Below are positions 1 to 8,100 of a stretch of DNA of 25,187 nt, in pieces; position 1 is the first letter of the stretch; the number at the start of each line of letters is the position of its first letter. The DNA is taken from NCBI GenBank assembly GCA_050633825.1, contig JBOEHG010000061.1, positions 1 to 25,187 on the forward strand, in the 5' to 3' direction. The notes under the pieces were generated by a model. That model saw only the letters and a program-made list of their open reading frames with translations. It had not been told where the DNA came from and did no database searches. The stretch comes from CANLBN01 sp050633825. GTDB lineage: Bacteria; Pseudomonadota; Gammaproteobacteria; Pseudomonadales; Cellvibrionaceae. The position numbers and the translations under genes were made by a program.

Positions 1-59
1 AATTAATCTTGCGCCATAAATCTTAACACCCTTTTTATCCCATAATAAGGACTACAACA

Positions 60-1550
60 ATGAATCGCTCTGCATTTAACCGTACGCTTTCTATATTAAA
101 TACCCTCAAACAGACTTACTATATTATCCCCTCATTAACAGCGCTTTTATTAAGCACATCTATTTCTGCCAATGAAGACTTTGTCACTAACGCGAAACTG
201 CCGACAAACGCAAAAGCAACCTGCACAGCAGATATCAAAGACTGGTTTGCCAGTCGCCAAATCATACCCAACGGGTGGGTTGCACCGGCTAACAGTCTCG
301 ACCCTATTTTTGCTGACTTTAAACATAATACCCGGTGCGATTTTTATAAATGGGGCGCTCAGATGTTCCTTTGGCTGACATCAGGCATTGATACAAAACA
401 TGTATTTAACACCGCGCCTGTTTTTTATAATGTTTCAGTCGCAACCAATAGCGAGCGCCATTTTATTGCTGAAGATGGCCCTATGCGCTTAGGCGTTCGC
501 AAAGGCAAAATAGACGATGAAATCGAAATGGGGCAAGCAGGCGGCGGCGATGTGCTTATCTCACAAAAAAAGTCACTGGTATACTACGGCATTCACGCGA
601 ATGATGTTTACGCGATCTATACCACAGGCCAAAAAAATAAGGCATTCAAAAAACCACTCACCTACGAATTTCCAAACACCCCGCAAGAATTAGAGGCTGT
701 CAGTAATTATGCCGCTCAACAAGGCTACCCTTTAGGGTGGGAAAAAATTGCTTTAGCCATGGAGCTCAAAACATCTTGGGTTGATGCATCAACCCTCACA
801 AAGAAAAACGACTATGTATTAACTCAAGCCGTTGTCCCTGTTTTTGATCGCTCGAAACCTAAAGGACCTTGGACAATCACAAGTACCGAAGAAAAAACCT
901 TAGCCTTAGTCGGCATGCATGTCGTCGGGACAGTGAACCAACACCCCGAAATGGTATGGTCTACCTTTGAACATATCAACAATGTGCCCGACAACGCTTA
1001 TATTTACAACACATCCTCTGGCACAGCAACACAGCCCTACCAATCGAAAGGAAATCAATGGACGTTTTTGCCTGAAGGTGCAGCGATGCCCACAGCCATC
1101 GACGCCAATGCAAAGGTACAAACCAGCGGTTCATCTGAAGAAATTGTAAATATTAATGGTGCCGATATAGGCCCCATCAATAATCTGCGTGTTTTTCCTT
1201 GGGGAAATCTTCCCGGCAGTAGCGGTGACACTACTTCGATTGCAAACAATACTGACTTGGTATCAATCAATGTTTCTGTATTATCTCAACTAGCCAAAGG
1301 CGATATTCGGGGCAACTATATTCAAACAGGGGGCATTTGGACAGCAAAAGGACAAATACCCTCCAATGGTTCAGATACAAATCTACGGGGTTCATTGCAC
1401 CTTGCTAACACCACCATGGAAACATTTTATCAGTATGATAACCCCAATGGCTTTAAACCCATTAACTGCTTCGGCTGCCACAGCTCAACCCCGAAAAAAG
1501 CTAACCAAGTCAGCCATATTTTTGGTGAACTACAGCCTTTATCTAAATAA
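60..1550 (+). CDS. Exported protein with a single C-terminal c-type haem motif
   Basis: This 496-residue protein has a long, basic N-terminal region and a hydrophobic stretch (about residues 20-35), with a likely signal peptidase site after SISA (residue 37). A CFGCH motif (C470, C473, H474) close to the C-terminus fits covalent haem c attachment in the periplasm. It is preceded by LANTTMETF and followed by only about 20 residues, so this is not a classical whole cytochrome c domain. The middle of the protein has no motif I can assign. An AAGGA ribosome site lies 7-8 nt before the ATG. The gene stands alone and is closed by a strong terminator. A role in periplasmic electron transfer or oxidation is inferred only from the haem motif. 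Reality of the gene is sure; its function is unknown. Confidence 0.85.
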   Translation: MNRSAFNRTLSILNTLKQTYYIIPSLTALLLSTSISANEDFVTNAKLPTNAKATCTADIKDWFASRQIIPNGWVAPANSLDPIFADFKHNTRCDFYKWGAQMFLWLTSGIDTKHVFNTAPVFYNVSVATNSERHFIAEDGPMRLGVRKGKIDDEIEMGQAGGGDVLISQKKSLVYYGIHANDVYAIYTTGQKNKAFKKPLTYEFPNTPQELEAVSNYAAQQGYPLGWEKIALAMELKTSWVDASTLTKKNDYVLTQAVVPVFDRSKPKGPWTITSTEEKTLALVGMHVVGTVNQHPEMVWSTFEHINNVPDNAYIYNTSSGTATQPYQSKGNQWTFLPEGAAMPTAIDANAKVQTSGSSEEIVNINGADIGPINNLRVFPWGNLPGSSGDTTSIANNTDLVSINVSVLSQLAKGDIRGNYIQTGGIWTAKGQIPSNGSDTNLRGSLHLANTTMETFYQYDNPNGFKPINCFGCHSSTPKKANQVSHIFGELQPLSK

Positions 1551-1566
1551 CAAACACTAACGATTC

Positions 1567-1608
1567 AATAAGCTTACTATTTATTTCCTGAATAGTAAGC
1601 TTATTTTT
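1567..1608 (+). terminator. Strong Rho-independent terminator
   Basis: A perfect 15-bp inverted repeat (arms 1567-1581 and 1591-1605, loop of 9) is followed by further T residues on the plus strand. It lies 17 nt after the stop of the haem-motif protein. It could also insulate that gene from the convergent lipoprotein operon that ends at 1657, although the T-run favours plus-strand termination. Confidence 0.9.
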
Positions 1609-1656
1609 CACAGTTCCTTTTAATACTTAGCACATTATCATTCTCTTTAGTGCTTA

Positions 1657-2241
1657 TTACTTAATATCAACAATATCATTTGGATGAATATCAGCCCATG
1701 TACGTTCTGGAGCCTTAAAATAGCCCGATGCTATCCACTGAAGATGTTCGACCTTCACCTCAACATTAGCACGAATTTTTACAGCTACAAACTTTGTTTC
1801 TTGAGGGAAATAGTATTCTCCTTGACCAGGAACGCCATACCCTAAAAGATAGTAATTACCTAAAGGCGTGTAACTAGCACCCGTAACATTGAATGTAGCT
1901 CTATATTCTCGGTTTTTCTGATCAACCAAAATAACTTCAGGCTTAACTACCATTGAATCAGCTACTCGCTTGTAGCCATAATATGAAATCCTGTATTGAG
2001 ATAATTCTAAGCCTTCTATATTTTCATAATCATCAATTTTTAGTAATACCTCTAATGTTTGGATATACGGTGAAGATTTGAGAGGGTTACTAAACTTAAT
2101 TGTCTGCCATTCAGGTGTAATTGAAAACGGCCCTTCAATTAATTGATTGTTAGGATCTTTAGGTACGATTTGAGCCGAACAAACCAACGATAACACCAAA
2201 GCATTAATAAAAATAAATATTTTATATAATTTTCTTATCAT
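1657..2241 (-). CDS. Exported protein, third paralogue of a putative immunity array
   Basis: This 194-residue protein has an N-terminal signal (hydrophobic about residues 7-20) ending in LSLVC with C21. The residue before the cysteine is V rather than G or A, so the lipobox is degenerate and lipidation is uncertain. The mature part is predicted beta-rich. It shares the blocks NQLIEGPF, GYKR, NREYR, KIRANV and ERTWAD with the next gene upstream. My ungapped hand alignment of the mature parts gives about 65 % identity (111 of 171). It is the last gene of the minus-strand operon, 26 nt after its paralogue. No catalytic motif is visible. By position behind an Hcp and hydrolase pair I infer a periplasmic immunity protein, but the family is not one I can name. 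Confidence 0.85.
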   Translation of the reverse strand: MIRKLYKIFIFINALVLSLVCSAQIVPKDPNNQLIEGPFSITPEWQTIKFSNPLKSSPYIQTLEVLLKIDDYENIEGLELSQYRISYYGYKRVADSMVVKPEVILVDQKNREYRATFNVTGASYTPLGNYYLLGYGVPGQGEYYFPQETKFVAVKIRANVEVKVEHLQWIASGYFKAPERTWADIHPNDIVDIK

Positions 2242-2267
2242 CCTTAATTACCAAACTCCTATTATTT

Positions 2268-2861
2268 TTATTTGATACTTACAATTTTACTTGGATGAAC
2301 ATCCGCCCATGTACGTTCAGGCGATTTAAAATAACCCGCAGACACCCAATTTAAATGCTCTATCTTTACGTCCACATTAGCTCTAATCTTAACGGCAATA
2401 AATTCAGCATCTTTAGGAAAGTAATATTTATCCTTACTGGATGTTCCATAACCTAGCAAAAAATAATCCCCCAATTTATTAAAATGGGTACCGGTTACAT
2501 CAAAAGTAACTCTATATTCTCTATTTTTTTTATCTATTAAAATCACTTCGGGCTTAATGATTATTGAATCCACAATACGCTTGTAACCAAAGTCCGACAC
2601 CCTGTATTCAGATAATGGTATACCTTCTATAAATTCATACTGATCAATATCCAACAAAACATCTAAAGTTTGAATATGAGGTGATGTTTTGAGGGGTTTA
2701 TCCAATCTAATAACTTGCCATTCAGCACTAAGATTAAATGGCCCTTCAATTAATTGATTGTTAGGATCTTTAGGTACTGTTTGAGCCGAACACCCTAACG
2801 ACAATATCAGGGCGATCAGTAATGCATCTCTTAACAGAAATAGAAAACTTATTAATCTCAT
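2268..2861 (-). CDS. Putative lipoprotein, second paralogue of a putative immunity array
   Basis: This 197-residue protein has a hydrophobic signal (about residues 4-22) ending in LSLGC with C24, a plausible but not ideal lipobox. S at +2 would favour outer-membrane sorting if it is lipidated. The mature part shares NQLIEGPF, GYKR, KPEVILID, NREYR, YYFPKDAEF, KIRANV and ERTWADVHPS blocks with its neighbours. It lies 43 nt downstream of the first paralogue and 26 nt upstream of the third, in the same direction, and is presumably co-transcribed with both. It is closer to the third copy than to the first, which suggests the second and third arose from the more recent duplication. The immunity role is inferred from context. 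Confidence 0.86.
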   Translation of the reverse strand: MRLISFLFLLRDALLIALILSLGCSAQTVPKDPNNQLIEGPFNLSAEWQVIRLDKPLKTSPHIQTLDVLLDIDQYEFIEGIPLSEYRVSDFGYKRIVDSIIIKPEVILIDKKNREYRVTFDVTGTHFNKLGDYFLLGYGTSSKDKYYFPKDAEFIAVKIRANVDVKIEHLNWVSAGYFKSPERTWADVHPSKIVSIK

Positions 2862-2904
2862 ACTGCAATTAATCCCTTAACAATGAATTACTACCTAAAA
2901 AATA

Positions 2905-3504
2905 TTATTTAAGGTCAAGTATTTTTGATGCCTTCACATCTTCCCATGTTTTAGCTACATTTCTTGAGTAATAAGGTGCCACCCAGTATAAATACTCTGC
3001 CTGCACAACTACATTTGACCTTAATTTTATGGCGACAAACTCGGCATCTTTTGGAAAATAAAAAATATTTTTATTGGAATTAGTTCCATAAGAGAGAAAA
3101 TTATAAAATTCACTATCAACCTCTCTATAGCCTATACTCTTCATTGTTGCACGAAATTCTTTACCTTGATCATCAATTAATATTAATTCTGGTCTAATTA
3201 TCGCATCAGTGGCAACCTGTTTGTAACCAGAGTTCATAATATTAAATTCATCCTTGCTAACATTACCGACTTTTACATACCCATCCTCATCTAATAATAT
3301 TTCTACTCGCTGAATATGAGGTAATGCTGTTAAGGGTTTATCCAGCTCGATGGTTTTCCATTCTGTATCAATGGTAAATTGACCTTTAATCAGTTGATTA
3401 GCCGGTGCTTGAGGAATATTGTTATCCGCAAAACAGCCTGACACTAATATCAGGCTTATAAGCAAAACACCCCATAATGGGGGTAATTTTTTTATGGGTT
3501 TCAT
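2905..3504 (-). CDS. Lipoprotein next to the effector, putative cognate immunity protein
   Basis: This 199-residue protein has a basic start (MKPIKK), a hydrophobic segment and a canonical lipobox LVSGC with C24, so a periplasm-facing lipoprotein is well supported. The mature part aligns with the two downstream paralogues through NQLI-G-F, EW-I-LDKPL, PHIQ, FYFPKDAEFVA and TWEDV blocks, but it is clearly more divergent from them than they are from each other. Its ATG overlaps the stop of the upstream hydrolase gene (ATGA, positions 3501-3504), the arrangement expected for translational coupling of a toxin and its antidote. The target of a T6SS cell-wall or membrane effector is reached from the periplasm, so a periplasmic lipoprotein is a sensible antidote. 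Function is inferred, not shown. Confidence 0.88.
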   Translation of the reverse strand: MKPIKKLPPLWGVLLISLILVSGCFADNNIPQAPANQLIKGQFTIDTEWKTIELDKPLTALPHIQRVEILLDEDGYVKVGNVSKDEFNIMNSGYKQVATDAIIRPELILIDDQGKEFRATMKSIGYREVDSEFYNFLSYGTNSNKNIFYFPKDAEFVAIKLRSNVVVQAEYLYWVAPYYSRNVAKTWEDVKASKILDLK

Positions 3505-4082
3505 GCGATGATTAAATCCTTAACCAATATTAGCTTTTTACTAGTTGCAATCGCTCTAGGCGATACAGCATGGAACGGTAAATCCAGTAAACGCATATCT
3601 GCCTGCTCAAACGCATAGGCAATTAATTCGCTACAAAAGAATTTTTCTGCGTGTTTACCATTGTGTGCAGCATCATGTAGTAGTTCGACCATAAAGCCAG
3701 CTTTGGTGCCTCTGAGTACGCCACCACAACCACTACTCACTCCAGACCTTGCCGCTCCAATTTTATCGTATTTTTTAGGTCTTTGTTCTAAAGCAATAGA
3801 GCAAACAAGCCCCGCGCTTTCCACATCCATAAACTTATGACGGTAAAGTGTAGCGTAGGTTGCATCTTCTAACGCTTCATTTAAAGGCAAGTCATCCACT
3901 CCTGCGCCCGGCATGGCTTGGATACACCTCCCATCATATAAGGATAATATTGCATGACTATATGAGCCACAGGTTCCTGCACGAATACTTCTTGATGTAG
4001 TGGTAGGTGAAGTGGTTAAAATAATATCAGCTGGCTGCACCATTGATAAATCAAGCCCTACCTCGGCTGTTGCTGTAGACAT
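3501..4082 (-). CDS. Permuted papain-like (NlpC/P60-type) cysteine hydrolase, putative T6SS effector
   Basis: This 193-residue protein has no signal peptide. A histidine motif SHAIL (H43) comes first and a cysteine motif FFCSELIAYAF (C150) comes late. That is the circularly permuted order of the YiiX/YebB-like branch of the NlpC/P60 superfamily, where the canonical order is Cys then His. Family members hydrolyse peptidoglycan amide bonds or act as lipid acyl hydrolases or transferases; the substrate here cannot be read from sequence. A GCGGV segment (residues 118-122) may form a loop. The gene begins 15 nt after the hcp stop, with a good AAGGAG site, and its stop overlaps the next lipoprotein start by 4 nt. 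This context supports an Hcp-carried antibacterial effector. An ordinary housekeeping hydrolase is less likely. Confidence 0.85.
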   Translation of the reverse strand: MSTATAEVGLDLSMVQPADIILTTSPTTTSRSIRAGTCGSYSHAILSLYDGRCIQAMPGAGVDDLPLNEALEDATYATLYRHKFMDVESAGLVCSIALEQRPKKYDKIGAARSGVSSGCGGVLRGTKAGFMVELLHDAAHNGKHAEKFFCSELIAYAFEQADMRLLDLPFHAVSPRAIATSKKLILVKDLIIA

Positions 4083-4097
4083 TGCATTCTCCTTAAT

Positions 4098-4586
4098 CTA
4101 TTTTTTAATATTGGTTGCAGTATTAAAGCCAACAGCTATCGGTGCTTCTGCGTTACCATCTTCATCATACTGAGTATATTTCACATCCAGCTCTACAAAG
4201 CTGATGGTAAGCTCCTCAATAGGCCGAGCTGGATTGTTGGCATTGGCAACTACTTGGTAGTTACTGATTAATGCATTATGGAAGGTATATTCGATAAATA
4301 TATCCGCACCATTACCTGTACCGGTTTTTGTTTGTACTAATTTAACCTCTTTACCTCTTCCACAACAGGTTTCTATAAATAGCTTTGGTGTGGCTTTATC
4401 CATACTGCGGCGTATGGTGAGATCGGTAATAACTGCGTTTGCGCTTTCTCTGTTGCCCTGAGTGGACGTATTGGAAGTGATATTCCTTTGGGTTCCCCAA
4501 CCCCAACCGCGAATATCTAACCAACCTTTAAAGTTAACATCTGAAACTTCGCCGGGGACTCCATCTATATATAAAAATGCTGACAT
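4098..4586 (-). CDS. hcp: Hcp family type VI secretion tube protein
   Basis: This 162-residue protein matches the Hcp1 family in length and pattern: the start MSAFLYIDGVPGEV, a GW-DIRGWGWG block, a DLTIRRSMDKATPKLF segment and a late EELTISF strand followed by VKY. Hcp forms stacked hexameric rings inside the T6SS sheath and often chaperones small effectors in its lumen. A GAGG ribosome site lies about 9 nt upstream of the ATG. The gene heads a minus-strand operon with a hydrolase and three exported proteins. No vgrG, sheath or baseplate genes are in the window, so it looks like an auxiliary Hcp-effector cluster that depends on a T6SS encoded elsewhere. Confidence 0.93.
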   Translation of the reverse strand: MSAFLYIDGVPGEVSDVNFKGWLDIRGWGWGTQRNITSNTSTQGNRESANAVITDLTIRRSMDKATPKLFIETCCGRGKEVKLVQTKTGTGNGADIFIEYTFHNALISNYQVVANANNPARPIEELTISFVELDVKYTQYDEDGNAEAPIAVGFNTATNIKK

Positions 4587-4719
4587 TGCTATAGTCCTCT
4601 ATATCCGTTGTCATGGTCATTGATCTTACCTTTACAGGTAGAGACTATACAAAAATTAAATATTAACTTATAGTTATTAAAGACAAATAAAGTCGCCAAT
4701 CTCAACAAATGGATTACTT

Positions 4720-4725
4720 TATAAT
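4720..4725 (+). promoter_or_regulatory. Candidate -10 box for the small membrane protein gene
   Basis: A consensus TATAAT lies 36 nt before the ATG at 4762. No good -35 hexamer is visible 16-18 nt upstream, and the surrounding DNA is AT-rich, so a chance match is possible. The rest of the 175-nt divergent gap to hcp must also contain the hcp operon promoter, which I could not place. Confidence 0.3.
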
Positions 4726-4761
4726 AAAAATGCTAACCAGTTATCGTTTTAGTAAAACACC

Positions 4762-5028
4762 ATGATAAGAGCTATCGCTTATATAGAATTCTTTCTCGCT
4801 GCTATTTTTACAGGATTTGCTGTTTGGTCTATTTCAGGCTTGTATAGCTGCCCGGAAAATACAGCAGACTGTGGAGGATGGGCATTGCTTGGCTTTTATG
4901 CGGCAGCACCCGCTGGTTTATTAACTTACATCGCAGCTTTCTGGCTTCTTAAATCAAAGCAGCGGCGGTCTCAATTATTAATTGTTGTTGCTTTGGTGTG
5001 GATGCTTTGGCTTTGGTTTTTTGCTTGA
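4762..5028 (+). CDS. Small three-helix membrane protein, unknown function
   Basis: This 88-residue protein has three hydrophobic segments (about residues 5-27, 41-63 and 71-88), with a short two-cysteine loop SCPENTADCGG between the first two and a basic KSKQRRS loop between the second and third. By the positive-inside rule that basic loop would be cytoplasmic and the cysteine loop periplasmic. I do not recognise a family. It is divergent from the Hcp operon and convergent with the large STAND gene. There is no strong ribosome site; the bases before the ATG read taaaacacc. It could be a stray accessory gene, and a link to either neighbour system is unproven. Confidence 0.6.
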   Translation: MIRAIAYIEFFLAAIFTGFAVWSISGLYSCPENTADCGGWALLGFYAAAPAGLLTYIAAFWLLKSKQRRSQLLIVVALVWMLWLWFFA

Positions 5029-5060
5029 TGGGATTTCGGCTTTCGCCATAAGCGGACATT

Positions 5061-5075
5061 AAGTAGAAACTACTT
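5061..5075. repeat. Small inverted repeat between convergent genes
   Basis: The arms aagtag and ctactt flank a 3-nt loop, between the stop of the small membrane protein and the stop of the STAND gene. No proper T-run follows on either strand, so it is at best a weak terminator. Confidence 0.35.
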
Positions 5076-5111
5076 TCAGGTTAACTGAATATTTTAGGTC
5101 ATACTTGATAA

Positions 5112-8100
5112 TTATTCAAAGCTTTCATTCTGATCACGATTTCTTTCATCTTCCCATTCGCATCTACTTTCAATTTCACGTCGCAAGTTGGAAAGTTGGT
5201 TTTTTGACCATGACCTAATTTCTTCGTTTGGGTGACCTTCTAACTCTTCAAACAACGCAAGTCTTGTCTGCAGTATATCTGCCAACGAACCACTCCATCC
5301 GCCAGGTCTAATTGCACCTGCCAAATTGTATAAAACAGGATTTAAATCTGGGGCTTTTTCGAACAACGAATAGACAACTTTTCGCCAAACCATATTGCCT
5401 GTTTCAGAACACTTTTCGAATGGCTGCATGGCATCAACTATCAATGGGTAACGGGTTTCAGGTGCTTTATCACACCAATCGATTAGTGTCTGATCCGAAA
5501 CTTTGTTTAAAGGGTTTTCACCTCTTTCAAAATTATAAGAAAAAGTTCTACTCCTCTTAAAATCACCAATGTCTTCGTTTCCTAGAAAAGATTCTAAGAA
5601 AATCATTGGCTGTTTTTCTGAAAGTGTTACCAAGAACCTCTTTAAACTCGAACTGTAAACACGATTATCGATTATGGCTTCACAAACATTATCACATATT
5701 TCCTTCATATCGTTTTCGTGCTCTGTTCCAGAAAGGCACACATCGGCTATTTTAGACAAATCATAGTCCATTAAATCGTGTCTTCTACGACCACCTGTAA
5801 AGTCACATGTAGACAGTGTTTTTCGCGCTACAGATAGCAACTTACTGGAATGAAGCGAAGAATCTTTCCTTTGATGGAATCGCATTTTCAAAATATTTGC
5901 GGCAGGAAAATATCCATTTTCTTTTTTCAGGATTTTTTCTAGCAAATCTGCTAAATCGTCATCTTCAATACTGGAATGCGAGCGCCCATATGCCAGTTGA
6001 TGAAACATACGTATTTCAGCCGTGTTTTCATCAAGGCATTTATGCAACCTTTGCACACCAAGCGCATCTATTGTTGCTACAGTCGCAAACATTGGAAACC
6101 ATAGCCCCAAAACAGCATCGTCTAAAATTTCGTCAAGAATTTCATTGTACAAATCCAGATTTTCTTCTGTACAGGCTGATAAAAAACCGCACATAAAAGC
6201 AATTTGCCTTTTATCTTCTGGGGCATTTAAGGCGTGTTCATGCATCTTGTCCCACATGCTTCTTTTGTTTTCACAACCTTTCCCGAATCCTTGTCCAAAG
6301 TTATGAATGCGTGAATTATGCGTTGTGACTAAATCAGGTAAAAGTTTATCCCGAACAGCTTCGTCTTGCGCTAGCATAGAACCAACTTCACGTGTTTTTT
6401 CTTCCACACGTCTATATCCTTCCGAAGCATCTTCTTCATCAGAAAAGTCGTCCTCCAGATCCCAAAGAAACTGTTGTTCTGTTAGGGCATAAGTTCTTGC
6501 CAAATTTTCAAGATCGTCGGGCTTTAATGTTTCCCTTAATGCATGCAACCTATTTAAAATATCCTGTGGCATACCTTTGCTATCAAATGTAAGAATACTG
6601 TTTGATGAAATCCATGCTTCATTCCAGCTTTGGCTGTCCCTGATAGCCTTCGCCGACTTTTCCAAGGAATCAATCGCTTTAGCCTTAGTCCACAATCCAC
6701 GTATTCTACTGGCCAGAACCTTCTTTGCTTTATAAGCAGTAGGCTTGCCACTTAGTGCATGATCGGTACAAAGCCATATGAAGTTTTCATACCAAGGTAA
6801 AACTTCCTGACCTCTTGGCTGGTATCCATAATCGCGTGGCCTTGCACCAAAACTGAATTCGTAATGGGAACTAAAATGCCATGCTTCTAACGCAGCATCT
6901 AATGCAAGCAACCCTAATTCTTGCATGGCTATATCATCAGACAATAACAGCCCTTCAATGAATTCAGTTCTATATTCAAGTGATGCATGTGTTCCGGATA
7001 GGTAAATAAAAAATAAGGACTTAAAACAGTCACGCACAGAATTGTTTTTTTCATCCACATTTTCTGAAACAGCAAATTTGGCAATCAAAGAAGCGCTTCT
7101 ATGGAACGTTTTCGATTCATAAGCCAAATGTCTTAGCAACCGAACGAATTGAACGAACTTCGGATTTTCCCTGGACGTAAACCATTCACCTTTTTCAGAG
7201 TCATTTGCAGCGTTTTCAATTAGGTTTAGTAATTTGTCAGGACAAACTGGCGCAACATTTTGTAGAACTGCCATGCCAAACTCATTCAAATCAAAAATTT
7301 CTTGCCCAATCCAACCGTCTTCAGCCAACCATTCTGAAACAATTTCTGCCGCTACTTCGCTATCATGCAGATAACTTAAACAACGGGTAAAAGATTTGAT
7401 AAGGCGTTCATTATCCGAACAAATAATAGTTTCGTGAATCTTGTCTTTAGAAATAGATTCCAAAGCCCTTTTTGCAAGTCGATTAGCAATAGCATGTGGA
7501 AGAACAGCACGCCACTTACTGCGGGACTGTATTAAATCCCTATCCTTTAAATCTTTAACATGCCTGAAAAGTTCATCCGCTGATTTTTCAACCAGCTTTC
7601 CCAAGGTAGCTAGTTCCGAATAAACTCCGGTATCTGTACCTTCAAACGAATAAAGAAGCGAACATGCTTCCGCAGCTTTTAGCAAATCATCATCCCGCCC
7701 GTTTCTTTGCCAGAAAAGCCTTTCAAATAACTGTTCATCCCTAAAATTAGATAAAGTATCCCCGCTTTTGAAGGTATTTCCCAAAGCAATAGCGACACGT
7801 GCATTTCCGTCAGAAAAATTGGCGATAGCATTGGCGTCCACTTGGTTAATATGCGAATACCTTGCTGAAATAATTTTTTCTATCACTTCAATGCTGGCGG
7901 TTTGTAACCTGAAAACTTTTGTTTCTTCTGGAATGTCATCTTTTACATCATATTCAACTGTCAAAAGACTTATTCCACTTTTAGATCTGATACAGACTTC
8001 TACAAGTTTTCTATGTGTTTCAGGTGGACAATTATCAACAATGATTATAGCCCGTTCAGAAGTCTGTGAAAGCTGTTCCGCAAAAGTTCTAGGATCAGGT

